DNA of 64,000 bases from Vibrio sp. Isolate34 (GTDB lineage: Bacteria > Pseudomonadota > Gammaproteobacteria > Enterobacterales > Vibrionaceae). This document shows, in pieces, positions 9,212 to 19,686 of the stretch. Position numbers and translations under genes: made by a program. Position 1 is the stretch's first letter. Each line of letters starts with the position of its first letter. The stretch spans positions 62,001 to 126,000 of the forward strand of contig NZ_JAKEUO010000002.1 of the NCBI RefSeq assembly GCF_022397915.1, in the 5' to 3' direction. A model generated the notes under the pieces. The model was not told where the DNA came from. It saw nothing but the letters and a program-made list of their open reading frames with translations, and did no database searches.

Positions 9212-10192
9212 ATGGACGCTCAGAAATATCTGCCGATTAAAAGGCATACTACATTATTAACTCGACTCCCCGAGACTCGTTTCGCATCTCAACTCGCTAA
9301 GGCAAAGGCCAACTGGATTGTATTTGGCGAGTACCTATCTCCACAATATTTTGATGACATCGACTTTTTCACTGGCACTTACAACACCATTCTTGATACG
9401 TGGAAAGTTGGGCATTATGAAGTGGCACTGATGTCTGGAAACTTAACACCTGCTCACGAAGAAATTCTGCAAGCATTGAAGCTTGATTATGCTTGCCTTA
9501 GCGAGGTCCCAGACTTATCTAAGCCAGGTTTGATTGTGATGGATATGGATTCCACAGCGATTCAGATTGAATGTATTGATGAAATTGCAAAGCTGGCTGG
9601 AGTAGGAGAGTTAGTCTCTGAAATCACCGAACGAGCAATGCAAGGTGAACTCGATTTTGAACAGAGCTTACGCCAACGAGTGGGCGCACTGAAAGGTGCC
9701 GATGAAGCTATTCTCGAGCAAGTGCGTCAATCACTGCCATTTATGCCTGATCTTGTTGGGCTTGTGAACACGTTGAATAAGTTAGGCTGGAAGACGGCTA
9801 TCGCATCTGGTGGCTTTACTTACTTCTCTGACTACTTGAAAGACACGTTAGATCTAGACCACGCTCAGTCGAACACTTTAGAAATCGTTAAAGGAAAATT
9901 GACGGGTGAAGTTCTTGGTGATGTGGTTTCAGCGCAAACCAAAGCCGACATCTTAGTGGAACTGGCTGAAGAGTATGAGCTTGAATTGCACAACACGGTT
10001 GCTGTGGGCGATGGCGCGAATGACTTAGTGATGATGGGTTCTGCAGGTTTAGGTATTGCCTACCATGCGAAACCAAAAGTAGAGCAGCAAGCTCAAACCG
10101 CTGTGCGTTACGCAGGTTTAGGCGGGGTGCTTTGTATCTTGTCTGGTGTATTGGCTAAGCAGCAAAAAATCAGCTGGCAGGCCAAACCTTAA
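9212..10192 (+). CDS. serB: Phosphoserine phosphatase SerB
   Basis: This 326-aa cytosolic HAD-superfamily enzyme catalyses the last step of serine synthesis, dephosphorylation of phosphoserine. HAD motif I is MDMDST, with nucleophile Asp111 and Asp113. The IASGGF motif II and VAVGDGANDLVM motif IV are present. The N-terminal 100 residues form the extra ACT-like domain of the gamma-proteobacterial enzymes (E. coli SerB is 322 aa). It is divergent from ytjB, a conserved neighbour, and is closed by a bidirectional terminator. Confidence 0.96.
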   Translation: MDAQKYLPIKRHTTLLTRLPETRFASQLAKAKANWIVFGEYLSPQYFDDIDFFTGTYNTILDTWKVGHYEVALMSGNLTPAHEEILQALKLDYACLSEVPDLSKPGLIVMDMDSTAIQIECIDEIAKLAGVGELVSEITERAMQGELDFEQSLRQRVGALKGADEAILEQVRQSLPFMPDLVGLVNTLNKLGWKTAIASGGFTYFSDYLKDTLDLDHAQSNTLEIVKGKLTGEVLGDVVSAQTKADILVELAEEYELELHNTVAVGDGANDLVMMGSAGLGIAYHAKPKVEQQAQTAVRYAGLGGVLCILSGVLAKQQKISWQAKP

Positions 10193-10243
10193 GGTTCGCT
10201 TGGTAAGTTCTATTAGCAGCAAACTATAATAGAACACAGATAC

Positions 10244-10275
10244 AAAAAAGCAGGCGATGAGCCTGCTTTTTCTAT
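10244..10275. terminator. Bidirectional terminator between serB and plzC
   Basis: The stem aaaagcaggc/gcctgctttt with a 5-nt loop has an A-run before it and a T-run after it. It serves two convergent genes. Confidence 0.9.
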
Positions 10276-10302
10276 TTTTAAATGCCGTAAATGGATGCTG
10301 AC

Positions 10303-12651
10303 CTAACGAGTCAGTTCTAATCGAATCAACACTTCATCAGTGATGTCTTCAATCTCACCATAGCCGATAAAAGCGGTGATCTCGTTCTCTAGCTTCTTCG
10401 CTTGGTGCATGCTAATCCGTGTCAGTTCTTCTAGATCCGATTGGAACAAAGTGGTCAATGGGTTAAAGATTGGCGCGGTCGTAACACGAAGCACATAGAC
10501 ATCACCCAAGTGTTGCGCCTTCTTAATGAATAAGATTCTTTCTTTTGCCGAGGCAAAATCTTTTACCAATTTGGTGTGCACTGATTGGATTTTGTCACCA
10601 AACTTTACCGCAGCAATATACACGTCATGGTGTTTAGGCTCTGCGCCTTCGATTCTTTTCAGTGGCTCGGCTAGTAGCGAGCTAGTGTGACCCTTAAAGA
10701 TCGGCTCTAGTGAGAACTTTTGGTTGTGTCCAAGCTTAGCTAGTAACGTTAGGTGCTTATTCAGTGGGAAGTTCACACCAATGATCTTACAACGCAGTGT
10801 TGAGCTTGGCTTATCAATGAAGATAGGGTTACTGACCATTTTGCTAAGCAATATATTGTGCAGGGACTCAAGCAATGAGTTAGTTGGCAGTATCTCTTTC
10901 TTCTTAATCAGTTTGCTTTGGTTCTGGTCGATAAGCCCGTTAAGGAACGCGATGGTACGCATTGTCTTGGCATTCTCAGCAATAACCAATTGTACGTTTC
11001 GGCCATTCGGGCTTACGCGAATCACATGATAAGGCACTGTGCTCAGTGGCAAGTTCTTATCATAGAGCTGTAGCTCATTGAAGTTGACCAATACCGGGTC
11101 ATTAATCTTGAGCACCATTGGGTGTTCAAGAGTAATGCTCAACCCACGTTTCGAGATGTCTAAGGTGTGCCCGTTCGCTGCTGCACCATCTTGTGAAGTG
11201 AGCTGCAACGGCGACTTAAACTGGTATCTCGGCTCTTTACGACGAGTCTGAGAGTCAAAGTAGATACTTTGAATGTTCCCAACCACAGTGCGTGGGTGAC
11301 GGAAGCGATTCAGTTCACTGCTTGGAATGCGTGGCTTCTCACTCAATAGATAATCTGCCGCACTTTCGTGATCACCAATTTCTTGCAAAATGCCGCAATG
11401 CGTCAGTTGTGCTGAGCTTTGAGCCAGCGTATCTGAGTGCTTGGCTAACGCTTGTCGCTCGGTATCGGAGAGTTCGAACACCGAGAACTTGAACGCCTTC
11501 CAACTTTTACGTTTGCCACCAATGTGCCAGAACAGTTGTCTTTGTTCACGAGAGGCTTCAGGGAGCATCATCGAGTAGAACAAGGTCTTATTCTGATGTT
11601 CGTGGGTAAACGAATAGATGACGTTACTGGTGCCTTTAACGCCAGGCTTAGCCAATAGGTTCATTCGTTGTTCGTTGAACAGGGTACCCAGAGCTTGTTG
11701 GTTACGCTCGTCGTGCCAGTACTGCCACAATGGATGGTTGTTATCCGTAAGTAAGGCAAGTTTGAGTTCGCTACCGCTGAAGAACAAAGGTAGGTTACAG
11801 GTGTGCTTTAGATAGGTGTGTTCGATGCCTCGTGTACGAGTTCGAATGATCCTATCTTGGTTCTCATGGCTGGTTTTCTTACTGGTGCTATTTAAAGACT
11901 CATCAAGTAAGCGAGCCACAACATTGGTGTCGCTTACCTTGATGGTTCTCAGAAATTTAACTGCGTTGTTCTCGTATGATTCATCGATACCCAGAACGCG
12001 AAATTCTACTGCTTGGTTAACGTCGTTTTCTTGAGACTTTTCGACAAGCTCGGTGAATTTAACGCTGATGATTTCACCAAGGTTATAGCGAAAGGCACTT
12101 GGCACCTTGAATTTTGCACCTGAAGGGGAAATATCGACCGTAACACCGTGTAGGCCTTGCCCTTTCGATGTGGTGATCTCAACCTGTGAGCTAATCTTGA
12201 GTCTGTTCTCTTGGCGCTTTAAGTCGTAACCTAGGTTAATGGCTTCTGCTTCATACGGGCTGTTAGCGCTGGTGATGTCGTGGCTATCTTGAGACGAAGT
12301 TTTAACAACACTGCGCAGTGGCTGAGTTCTCGGAGTCATCACTAACTCCCATGCGCCCTCGGTGTAACCTTTAAACTTTTTTGTACCACGCTGATACGCG
12401 TTTAAAGCAATGTCATCGAGCCAGTGCTTACGGCCGTCGAGTGTAAATTGACGACACTCATTATCAATGCGTCCGCGTAAATCAATGCTCTTTGTACACG
12501 GAGCCATGATACGATTCAGTTCCATTTTAACGAGCAGCTTCAGAGACGGCGATTCCCCTTCTGTCATTTGAGAAAGAAGGAATTCGAAATCTTCGGCGTG
12601 GTAAGCCGGGATTAAACGTTCTGCTACAGATAGAATTTCAGATTGCTGCAT
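10303..12651 (-). CDS. plzC: Two-PilZ-domain protein (PlzC-like)
   Basis: This 782-aa cytosolic protein has two PilZ-type c-di-GMP-binding modules. The first shows RQENR (146-150) followed by DISPSG (173-178). The second shows RRKEPR (470-475) followed by DISKRG (498-503). Both fit the RxxxR...D/NxSxxG binding pattern. The rest has no domain I recognise, and there are no membrane segments. Its place between serB and radA is that of V. cholerae VC2344 (PlzC), and its size agrees. In V. cholerae, PilZ proteins affect motility, biofilm and virulence; the partner of this one is not evident from sequence. Confidence 0.85.
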   Translation of the reverse strand: MQQSEILSVAERLIPAYHAEDFEFLLSQMTEGESPSLKLLVKMELNRIMAPCTKSIDLRGRIDNECRQFTLDGRKHWLDDIALNAYQRGTKKFKGYTEGAWELVMTPRTQPLRSVVKTSSQDSHDITSANSPYEAEAINLGYDLKRQENRLKISSQVEITTSKGQGLHGVTVDISPSGAKFKVPSAFRYNLGEIISVKFTELVEKSQENDVNQAVEFRVLGIDESYENNAVKFLRTIKVSDTNVVARLLDESLNSTSKKTSHENQDRIIRTRTRGIEHTYLKHTCNLPLFFSGSELKLALLTDNNHPLWQYWHDERNQQALGTLFNEQRMNLLAKPGVKGTSNVIYSFTHEHQNKTLFYSMMLPEASREQRQLFWHIGGKRKSWKAFKFSVFELSDTERQALAKHSDTLAQSSAQLTHCGILQEIGDHESAADYLLSEKPRIPSSELNRFRHPRTVVGNIQSIYFDSQTRRKEPRYQFKSPLQLTSQDGAAANGHTLDISKRGLSITLEHPMVLKINDPVLVNFNELQLYDKNLPLSTVPYHVIRVSPNGRNVQLVIAENAKTMRTIAFLNGLIDQNQSKLIKKKEILPTNSLLESLHNILLSKMVSNPIFIDKPSSTLRCKIIGVNFPLNKHLTLLAKLGHNQKFSLEPIFKGHTSSLLAEPLKRIEGAEPKHHDVYIAAVKFGDKIQSVHTKLVKDFASAKERILFIKKAQHLGDVYVLRVTTAPIFNPLTTLFQSDLEELTRISMHQAKKLENEITAFIGYGEIEDITDEVLIRLELTR

Positions 12652-12812
12652 ACTTTTCTTGTTAGAATGGACGGTGCGTTTATGTTATCGACTAGTTTAA
12701 ATCGATCTTTAAGTATAAGTGGTATGACTGCAACTTTTATTTTCATCCGTACGGTCAAATAAGTCACAAATTGACAACATCATTGTGTAACTGAGTAAAT
12801 TATTGAGGTTTT

Positions 12813-14192
12813 ATGGCTAAGGCAAAGCGAGCTTATGTGTGTAATGACTGTGGTGCCGATTTTCCACGTTGGCAGGGGCAGTGCAATGCATGTGGTGCTT
12901 GGAACACGATTACAGAAGTTAGATTAGCTGCTTCACCTCAGGTCGCGCGTAATGAACGGTTGAGTGGTTATGCGGGCGGTGCAACTGAATCTTCAGTTCA
13001 AACGCTGTCAGAAATCGATCTGCAAGAAGTCCCACGTTTTAGCAGTGGCTTTAAAGAACTCGACCGAGTACTCGGTGGTGGTGTCGTACCGGGTGCTGCG
13101 ATCCTGATTGGTGGTAACCCGGGTGCCGGTAAATCAACGCTGTTATTACAGACCATGTGTCAGCTTTCTTCTCAATTACCGACTCTTTATGTCACAGGGG
13201 AAGAATCCCTACAGCAGGTTGCGATGCGTGCGTCTCGACTTGGATTGCCAAAAGAGCACTTAAAGATGCTCTCCGAAACGAACGTAGATAAGATCTGTCA
13301 GGTTGCCGAAAAAGAACAACCTAAGATCATGGTTATCGACTCGATCCAAGTTATGCACGTTGCGGATGTTCAATCCTCTCCTGGCAGTGTTGCACAGGTT
13401 CGTGAATCGGCAACTGCATTAACGCGCTACGCAAAGCAGAATAACGTTGCCGTGTTCTTAGTTGGACACGTAACTAAAGACGGCACCTTAGCGGGGCCAA
13501 AAGTACTAGAGCACATTATTGACTGTTCTGTTTTATTAGATGGCGGAACCGATAGCCGTTTTAGAACGCTACGCAGCCACAAAAACCGTTTTGGTGCAGT
13601 GAATGAGCTGGGTGTATTTGCGATGACAGGCCAAGGGCTAAAAGAAGTCAGCAACCCATCCGCTATCTTCTTGTCTCGTGGTGAAGAAGAAACCTCGGGC
13701 AGTTCTGTCATGGTGGTGTGGGAAGGTACGCGTCCACTTCTTGTCGAAATCCAAGCGCTGGTGGATTATTCACAGCTGGCTAACCCGCGTCGCGTCGCTG
13801 TCGGCCTAGAGCAAAACAGGCTTTCACTGTTATTAGCGGTGCTGCATAAACACGGCGGCTTACAAATGGCTGACCAAGATGTGTTTGTGAATGTCGTCGG
13901 TGGTGTTAAAGTAACCGAAACCAGTGCTGATCTTGCGTTGGTGATGGCTCTACTTTCTAGTTTCAGAGACCGCGCATTGCCAAAAGATGTGGTGGTGTTT
14001 GGAGAAGTAGGCCTAGCGGGTGAGATTCGACCTGTACCGAGCGGACAAGAGCGTTTAAATGAAGCATTTAAACATGGCTTTAAGAAAGCAATCGTACCGG
14101 CAGCGAACATGCCTAAAGGTGGCATTCCAGGAATGCAGATCCACGGTGTGAAAAAATTATCGGAAGCAATTAATGCTTTTGATGAGTTGTAA
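12813..14192 (+). CDS. radA: DNA repair protein RadA
   Basis: This 459-aa cytosolic RecA-like ATPase promotes branch migration in recombinational repair. The N-terminal zinc finger has Cys10, Cys13, Cys24 and Cys27. Walker A is GGNPGAGKST (100-109), the RadA-specific KNRFG motif sits near residue 255, and a Lon-protease-like C-terminal domain follows (VGLAGEIRPV). Its length equals that of E. coli RadA (460 aa). It is divergent from plzC and ends at a strong terminator. Confidence 0.97.
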   Translation: MAKAKRAYVCNDCGADFPRWQGQCNACGAWNTITEVRLAASPQVARNERLSGYAGGATESSVQTLSEIDLQEVPRFSSGFKELDRVLGGGVVPGAAILIGGNPGAGKSTLLLQTMCQLSSQLPTLYVTGEESLQQVAMRASRLGLPKEHLKMLSETNVDKICQVAEKEQPKIMVIDSIQVMHVADVQSSPGSVAQVRESATALTRYAKQNNVAVFLVGHVTKDGTLAGPKVLEHIIDCSVLLDGGTDSRFRTLRSHKNRFGAVNELGVFAMTGQGLKEVSNPSAIFLSRGEEETSGSSVMVVWEGTRPLLVEIQALVDYSQLANPRRVAVGLEQNRLSLLLAVLHKHGGLQMADQDVFVNVVGGVKVTETSADLALVMALLSSFRDRALPKDVVVFGEVGLAGEIRPVPSGQERLNEAFKHGFKKAIVPAANMPKGGIPGMQIHGVKKLSEAINAFDEL

Positions 14193-14303
14193 TTGAACTC
14201 ACTTCAGCTACTCTATACAGCAGCAATTCAGCCTAACCTTAACGCCGATTAAGCTTTAGGTTAGCACTATAATTAACAATCATTTAGATTGTTACTACTG
14301 AGT

Positions 14304-14340
14304 GCCTTTTTCTATATGTTAGAAAAAGGCAAAGTTTTTT
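14304..14340 (+). terminator. Intrinsic terminator after radA
   Basis: A perfect 11-bp stem gcctttttcta/tagaaaaaggc with a 5-nt loop is followed by aaagtttttt. A second, weaker inverted repeat (ctaacctta..) lies about 60 bp before it. Confidence 0.8.
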
Positions 14341-14380
14341 AGTCCCAAATGCATGCAAAGCTATCAGTCTTCACAGATTG

Positions 14381-14389
14381 TGATATACT
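14381..14389 (+). promoter_or_regulatory. Extended -10 promoter of fusA2
   Basis: tg-a-tatact is an extended -10 element about 38 bp before the fusA2 start. No good -35 is seen at the usual distance, which fits an extended -10 promoter. Confidence 0.55.
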
Positions 14390-14426
14390 CTGCGCGCATT
14401 TTATATCCTATTAACAGAGTAAGACA

Positions 14427-16514
14427 ATGGCAGATTTATCGAAATACAGAAACATTGGTATTTTCGCGCACGTTGATGCGGGTAAAACAACTACCACTGA
14501 GCGTATCCTTAAGCTAACTGGTCAAATCCACAAGACTGGTGAAGTACATGATGGCGAATCAACGACTGACTTCATGGAACAGGAAGCTGAGCGCGGTATT
14601 ACTATCCAATCAGCAGCTGTAAGCTGTTTTTGGAACGATCACCGTCTAAACGTTATCGATACTCCTGGACACGTTGACTTCACAGTTGAAGTATACCGTT
14701 CTCTTAAAGTTCTTGATGGCGGTATCGGTGTATTCTGTGGTTCTGGTGGTGTTGAACCTCAATCAGAAACTAACTGGCGCTACGCTAACGAATCAGAAGT
14801 ATCTCGTCTGATCTTCGTTAACAAACTAGACCGTATGGGTGCAGACTTCTACAACGTTGTTGACCAAGTTAAAAACGTTCTAGGTGCAACTCCTCTAGTA
14901 ATGGTTCTACCAATCGGTCGTGAAGACGAGTTCGTTGGTGTTGTAGACCTACTGAGCCGTAAAGCATACGTTTGGGATGACACTGGTCTTCCTGAAAACT
15001 ACGAAATCAAAGATGTTCCAGCGGACATGGTTGATGACGTTGAGCAATACCGTGAAGAGCTAATCGAAACTGCTGTAGAGCAAGACGATGACCTAATGGA
15101 AGCTTACATGGAAGGTGAAGAGCCTTCTATCGAGCAAATCAAAGCTTGTATCCGTAAAGGTACTCGTGATATCGCATTCTTCCCAACGTTCTGTGGTTCT
15201 GCGTTCAAGAACAAAGGTATGCAACTTATCCTTGATGCTGTAGTAGATTACCTACCAGCACCAACTGAAGTTGATCCTCAGCCTCTAATGGATGAGAACG
15301 GCGAAGAAACTGGCGAATACGCTATCGTTTCTACAGATGAGACTTTCAAAGCGCTTGCATTCAAAATCATGGATGACCGCTTCGGTGCTCTAACTTTCGT
15401 TCGTATTTACTCTGGTAAACTGAACAAAGGTGACACGATTCTTAACTCATTCACTGGCAAGACTGAACGTGTTGGCCGTATGGTTGAGATGCAAGCTGAT
15501 GACCGTAACGAACTAACTAGCGCACAAGCTGGTGACATCATTGCGATCGTTGGTATGAAGAACGTGCAAACTGGTCACACTCTATGTGATCCTAAGCACC
15601 CGGTAACGCTTGAGCCAATGGTATTCCCAACTCCAGTAATCTCAATCGCTGTATCTCCAAAAGATAAAGGCGGTTCTGAGAAAATGGGTATCGCGATCGG
15701 TAAAATGGTTGCAGAAGATCCATCTTTCCAAGTTGAGACTGACGAAGAGACTGGTGAAACTATCCTGAAAGGTATGGGTGAACTTCACCTAGACATCAAG
15801 GTAGATATCCTTAAGCGTACATACGGCGTTGACCTAACTGTAGGTGCTCCTCAAGTTGCTTACCGTGAAACTATCACTCAAGCAATTGAAGATAGCTACA
15901 CGCACAAGAAGCAATCTGGTGGTTCTGGTCAATTCGGTAAGATCGATTACCGTATCAAACCAGGCGAAGCAGGTTCTGGCTTCAAGTTCAACTCTGTAGT
16001 TGTGGGCGGTAACGTTCCTAAAGAATTCTGGCCTGCAGTTGAGAAAGGCTTCGCATCTATGATGGAAAACGGCGTACTAGCTGGCTTCCCAACTCTAGAC
16101 GTTGAAGTTGAACTTTTCGATGGTGGTTTCCACGCAGTCGATTCATCTGCTATCGCATTTGAAATCGCAGCGAAAGGCGCATTCCGTCAATCTATGCCTA
16201 AAGCTGGCGCGCAACTTCTTGAGCCAATCATGAACGTTGACGTGTTCACTCCAGACGATCACGTTGGTGATGTTATCGGTGACCTTAACCGTCGTCGTGG
16301 CATGATCAAAGATCAACAAGCTGGCGTAACTGGTGTTCGTATTAAAGCTGACGTACCTCTTTCTGAGATGTTCGGCTACATCGGTCACCTACGTACTATC
16401 ACTTCTGGTCGTGGCCAATTCTCTATGGAATTCGCACAATACGCACCATGTCCAACTAACGTTGCTGACGAAGTGATTGCAAAAGTTAAAGCAGAAAAAG
16501 AAGCTGGTAAGTAA
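14427..16514 (+). CDS. fusA2: Elongation factor G paralogue (EF-G2)
   Basis: This 695-aa translational GTPase has the five-domain EF-G plan. G1 is AHVDAGKTT (14-22), G3 is DTPGH (78-82) and G4 is NKLD (132-135). Domain IV motifs such as SGGSGQFG and the C-terminal [18 protein letters not shown] are typical. It stands alone behind radA rather than in the str operon, so it is the second EF-G known from vibrios (VC2342 position) and not the main fusA. Whether it works in translocation or ribosome recycling cannot be decided here. Codon use is strongly biased, as in highly expressed genes. Confidence 0.93.
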   Translation: MADLSKYRNIGIFAHVDAGKTTTTERILKLTGQIHKTGEVHDGESTTDFMEQEAERGITIQSAAVSCFWNDHRLNVIDTPGHVDFTVEVYRSLKVLDGGIGVFCGSGGVEPQSETNWRYANESEVSRLIFVNKLDRMGADFYNVVDQVKNVLGATPLVMVLPIGREDEFVGVVDLLSRKAYVWDDTGLPENYEIKDVPADMVDDVEQYREELIETAVEQDDDLMEAYMEGEEPSIEQIKACIRKGTRDIAFFPTFCGSAFKNKGMQLILDAVVDYLPAPTEVDPQPLMDENGEETGEYAIVSTDETFKALAFKIMDDRFGALTFVRIYSGKLNKGDTILNSFTGKTERVGRMVEMQADDRNELTSAQAGDIIAIVGMKNVQTGHTLCDPKHPVTLEPMVFPTPVISIAVSPKDKGGSEKMGIAIGKMVAEDPSFQVETDEETGETILKGMGELHLDIKVDILKRTYGVDLTVGAPQVAYRETITQAIEDSYTHKKQSGGSGQFGKIDYRIKPGEAGSGFKFNSVVVGGNVPKEFWPAVEKGFASMMENGVLAGFPTLDVEVELFDGGFHAVDSSAIAFEIAAKGAFRQSMPKAGAQLLEPIMNVDVFTPDDHVGDVIGDLNRRRGMIKDQQAGVTGVRIKADVPLSEMFGYIGHLRTITSGRGQFSMEFAQYAPCPTNVADEVIAKVKAEKEAGK

Positions 16515-16537
16515 TTAGCCCTTTTTTCAATTAGCTA

Positions 16538-16573
16538 AAAAAGCCCCGTAAGTGAAAGCTTGCGGGGCTTTTT
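16538..16573. terminator. Intrinsic terminator of fusA2
   Basis: A stem of about 12 bp (aaaaagccccg...cggggcttttt) with T-runs on both strands lies 24 bp after the fusA2 stop. Confidence 0.92.
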
Positions 16574-16590
16574 ATTGCTTGTAACATAAT

Positions 16591-16702
<112 letters not shown>

Positions 16703-16779
16703 ATGATGTGGCCCCTAAAAAGTAGACACAGGGGTTGTCCCGTATTTAATCAACACGGGACTGATAAAGAAGGGAGAGA

Positions 16780-16992
16780 CTAACGCTTTAAGTCGATGTA
16801 AATCTGCTCTACCTTAGTACGAGCCCAGTCGGTTTTACGCAAAAACTTTAGGCTAGATTTAATACTCGGGTCTTTTTTGAAACAATTGATGTTGACCATG
16901 TAACTCAACTCTTCCCAACCATAATGTTCAACCAATTCAGTCAGTAGCTTTTGAAGAGTGATACCGTGAAGTGGGTTATTTTCTTGTGTCAT
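16780..16992 (-). CDS. VF530 family (DUF2132) small protein
   Basis: This 70-aa protein matches the VF530/DUF2132 family as I remember it: [21 protein letters not shown] near the start, then [24 protein letters not shown]. It has no signal peptide or membrane segment. The family is named after a Vibrio fischeri protein solved by NMR and has been suggested to bind DNA, but its function is unknown. It stands alone, convergent with fusA2, with the heptamer array downstream. Confidence 0.85.
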   Translation of the reverse strand: MTQENNPLHGITLQKLLTELVEHYGWEELSYMVNINCFKKDPSIKSSLKFLRKTDWARTKVEQIYIDLKR

Positions 16993-17094
16993 GAGGGATT
17001 CTCGCGATTTAGTTACTCCCAGTATAACATTTTCACTTTATGGATGAGCAGGCAATTTTCCTTGCTAAACAGTGTGAACAATTGATTGTTCAAA

Positions 17095-17122
17095 GAAATG
17101 AAAAGAGCGAGCTTTTCAGCTC
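17095..17122 (-). terminator. Probable terminator of the acyl-CoA ligase gene
   Basis: Read on the minus strand, gagct-gaaa-agctc is followed by gctcttttcattt. The stem is short but capped by a GAAA tetraloop. Confidence 0.5.
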
Positions 17123-17156
17123 ACCCTTAACGTTATCTTTCATTCCGGTTCGATAG

Positions 17157-18845
17157 CTACTCTTCCCAAACCACCAATTTATCTTTCGGCCAGTTATGGC
17201 CAACTTCATGGTATTTCTGCTCAAGGACATGTCGCTTGATTTTGAGAGTCGGAGTTAACACACCATTCTCAATACTCCACGGTTCCTTAATCATCAATAC
17301 GCCTTTGATCTTCTCGTGTGAAGCGAGTTGTTCGTTCATCTTCTCGATAACACGCTTGGTCGTTTTCTCATAACGAGCTCGATCAAAATTAGGGAAGTCG
17401 TGTGGAACGACAAGCAGAATAGGGCCAGGTAAGCCTAAACCTATCAAACACATCATTTCTACACGGCTGTATTCAAAGAGCTTGTTCTCGATAGGTACGG
17501 GAGCAACAAACTTACCTTTAGCGGTTTTAAAGGTATCCTTCTTACGTCCACGAATTGTTAGGTAGCCTTCGCTGTCGATATCACCGATGTCTCCTGTATG
17601 AAGCCAACCCTCTGAGTTAAAAGATTCTTGAGTCGCAATATCATTCTTGTAGTAACCAGAGAATAACCCTTTACCTCGAACTAGAATCTCTTCATCTTCA
17701 GCTATCTTGAGTTCGATCCCTGGACCAGCATTACCGACAGTACCAATTTTATCGGCTCTGAAAGGGTAGTTGAGCGTACTGTAGGCGAAAGACTCTGTCA
17801 TACCCCAAGCCTCGGTAATGTGTAAGCCGACGCTTTCGTACCATGCCAGTAGAGCTGGTGATACTGGCGCTGAACCACAGCCGAGAACGCGCGCTTGATC
17901 TAAGCCCAGGCCGTCAGCTAGCTTCTTCTTAATGATGTTATTCACAAACGGAATTTTGAGTAGGAAATTCAGTTTTTTCTGTGGGAGCTTGTCTTGAATT
18001 CGTTGTTGGAACAGAGTCCATAAACGAGGAACTGAAATAAACAAGGTTGGGCGATGCATTTTCACATCATCAATAAAGGTGTCTAAAGATTCAGGGAAAG
18101 CTGTAACCACGCCCCCCATCACTGAAGAACCAAAGATGTAAACGCGTTCTGTAATATGAGCAAGCGGAAGGTAAGAAAACAGGCGATCGCCAGGTTGGAT
18201 TCCAATATGATCAATCAACCTTTGAACAGACCAAGTAAACGCGCCGTACGTGAGCATTGCGCCTTTCGGTAACCCAGACGTACCCGAAGTATAAACAAGT
18301 GACATCAGCTTATCATCGTGATGCTGAGGTCGTTTGCTTGAGGGTTCGTGTGTATCAATGAGCTGTTCGAAAGTGTGTTGGCACTTCGCTGCGCTGTCGT
18401 ATGGCAGTGAAATACTCACCAAGCTCGGGTTGTCATCAAGTACTTTTTGAGTGGCTTTAGGATCGTCAAGCTTACCCGCAATCACAATTTTACTTTCACT
18501 GTGTTCAATACAGTATTGAATGGTGTCTGCACCCGCTGTTGGAAAGATTGGGACGCTGACAAAATCTCCTAACATCATGGCAAGATCGCAGATGAACCAC
18601 TCTGCACAGTTTTTCGATACGAGAGCGACTCGATCGCCAGGTTGGGCTCCGAGTCCTTCTAATGCTGACGCCAGTTTCAGTGCTTTGTCGGCTACTTCTT
18701 TATAAGTAAATTCGACAAATTGGCGGTTAATAATCTGTTTCAAATAGACTTCACTTGGGCGTTCTTCTGCCCATTTTAAAATCATGTCATTGGGTGTAGG
18801 GAGAGCTGTTGCTTGTTCTTGGCTAAACTCGTTAGGCTGAATCAT
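17157..18845 (-). CDS. AMP-binding acyl-CoA synthetase
   Basis: This 562-aa protein of the adenylate-forming superfamily probably activates a fatty acid to acyl-AMP and acyl-CoA. The phosphate-binding motif SLVYTSGTSGLPKGAM is at residues 182-197. TEAWGMTE, LHTGDIGDID and RGRKKDTFKTAKGK (A5-A8 motifs) follow in order. It resembles the FadD15/long-chain type and sits where V. cholerae VC2341 lies next to fusA2. No clear transmembrane segment is seen. The exact acid substrate is not evident. Confidence 0.85.
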   Translation of the reverse strand: MIQPNEFSQEQATALPTPNDMILKWAEERPSEVYLKQIINRQFVEFTYKEVADKALKLASALEGLGAQPGDRVALVSKNCAEWFICDLAMMLGDFVSVPIFPTAGADTIQYCIEHSESKIVIAGKLDDPKATQKVLDDNPSLVSISLPYDSAAKCQHTFEQLIDTHEPSSKRPQHHDDKLMSLVYTSGTSGLPKGAMLTYGAFTWSVQRLIDHIGIQPGDRLFSYLPLAHITERVYIFGSSVMGGVVTAFPESLDTFIDDVKMHRPTLFISVPRLWTLFQQRIQDKLPQKKLNFLLKIPFVNNIIKKKLADGLGLDQARVLGCGSAPVSPALLAWYESVGLHITEAWGMTESFAYSTLNYPFRADKIGTVGNAGPGIELKIAEDEEILVRGKGLFSGYYKNDIATQESFNSEGWLHTGDIGDIDSEGYLTIRGRKKDTFKTAKGKFVAPVPIENKLFEYSRVEMMCLIGLGLPGPILLVVPHDFPNFDRARYEKTTKRVIEKMNEQLASHEKIKGVLMIKEPWSIENGVLTPTLKIKRHVLEQKYHEVGHNWPKDKLVVWEE

Positions 18846-18882
18846 TGTCTAACTCCATGTTTTTCGCTAAGTTATTTTTGTT

Positions 18883-18910
18883 AAAATCATGTTAAATGTA
18901 CCATGATTTT
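18883..18910. terminator. Inverted repeat between araC-type gene and acyl-CoA ligase
   Basis: A 9-bp stem aaaatcatg/catgatttt with a 10-nt loop has T-runs on the plus side. It may partly separate the regulator from the ligase downstream on the minus strand. Confidence 0.45.
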
Positions 18911-18915
18911 TTCTT

Positions 18916-19686
18916 TTAGGGAGTAAAATTAGCGTTTTCTGCTCTTTGTTTTTTCGCATCTGTGCAGGCACGTCTGTAACTTGCGGGCGTTACTCCGGTC
19001 CTTTTCTTAAAGATTCTTGAAAAATACGACACATCCTTGTATCCACATTGATAAGAAATGACAGCGATTTTTGATTCGGTATCGGCTTCGATTAACTTCT
19101 TGGCTAATAAGATTCGTTTATCGCACACAAAGTCTCTAAAGCTTACTCCAAAGTGTAGGTGAAACTTCTTAGAAAAGTAGGTGGTTGAACAATGGCATTT
19201 TTCAGCGATCTCTGTTTCTCTTATCTCTTTGTTGATGTTGTCCATAACAAAGTTAACGACTTCAGAGGTAAACAACTTTGCAGGTAGTTGATTATTGTTG
19301 TTGGTATCTCGGTCGAGATCGAAGTGAGGATCGAAGATATGTTGCGTTTTAGTCTTGAGCTCTTCGAATGTACTGGTCAGATGTTTATTGTTTGTTTCGA
19401 TAATAAAGAATATATTCTTATGATTTCGAACGATATTAGGTAACGGGTCCGAGCAAATAATGACTATTCTTTTATTTAGATTCTCGCAAATAGCTAAAGC
19501 CATTGTAAGTAGTTGAAGTTTATCTGGATTATTCAATATAAAAAACACTAACCTTACATCTAAGTTACTGATTATAGATATATCTTGTCCAAAGTTTTCA
19601 ATAGGAAAGTAGTGGCTTATTTTATTGATAATAACAGCGTGAAAATCACTATTATTATCTGACAATAAAGGTGTGACTACTTTCAT
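18916..19686 (-). CDS. AraC-family transcriptional regulator beside the tad locus
   Basis: This 256-aa protein has a C-terminal AraC/XylS DNA-binding domain (about 150-245). Both helix-turn-helix units are visible: ETEIAEKCHCSTTYFSKKFH, and AVISYQCGYKDVSYFSRIFKKRTGVTPASYR. The N-terminal half is not the usual cupin ligand domain; it reads more like a divergent receiver-like or alpha/beta domain (ISNLDVRLVFFILNNPDKL, NKRIVIICSDPLPN). It is divergent from flp across about 190 bp, which makes it the best candidate regulator of the pilus genes. That link is inference. Confidence 0.85.
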   Translation of the reverse strand: MKVVTPLLSDNNSDFHAVIINKISHYFPIENFGQDISIISNLDVRLVFFILNNPDKLQLLTMALAICENLNKRIVIICSDPLPNIVRNHKNIFFIIETNNKHLTSTFEELKTKTQHIFDPHFDLDRDTNNNNQLPAKLFTSEVVNFVMDNINKEIRETEIAEKCHCSTTYFSKKFHLHFGVSFRDFVCDKRILLAKKLIEADTESKIAVISYQCGYKDVSYFSRIFKKRTGVTPASYRRACTDAKKQRAENANFTP

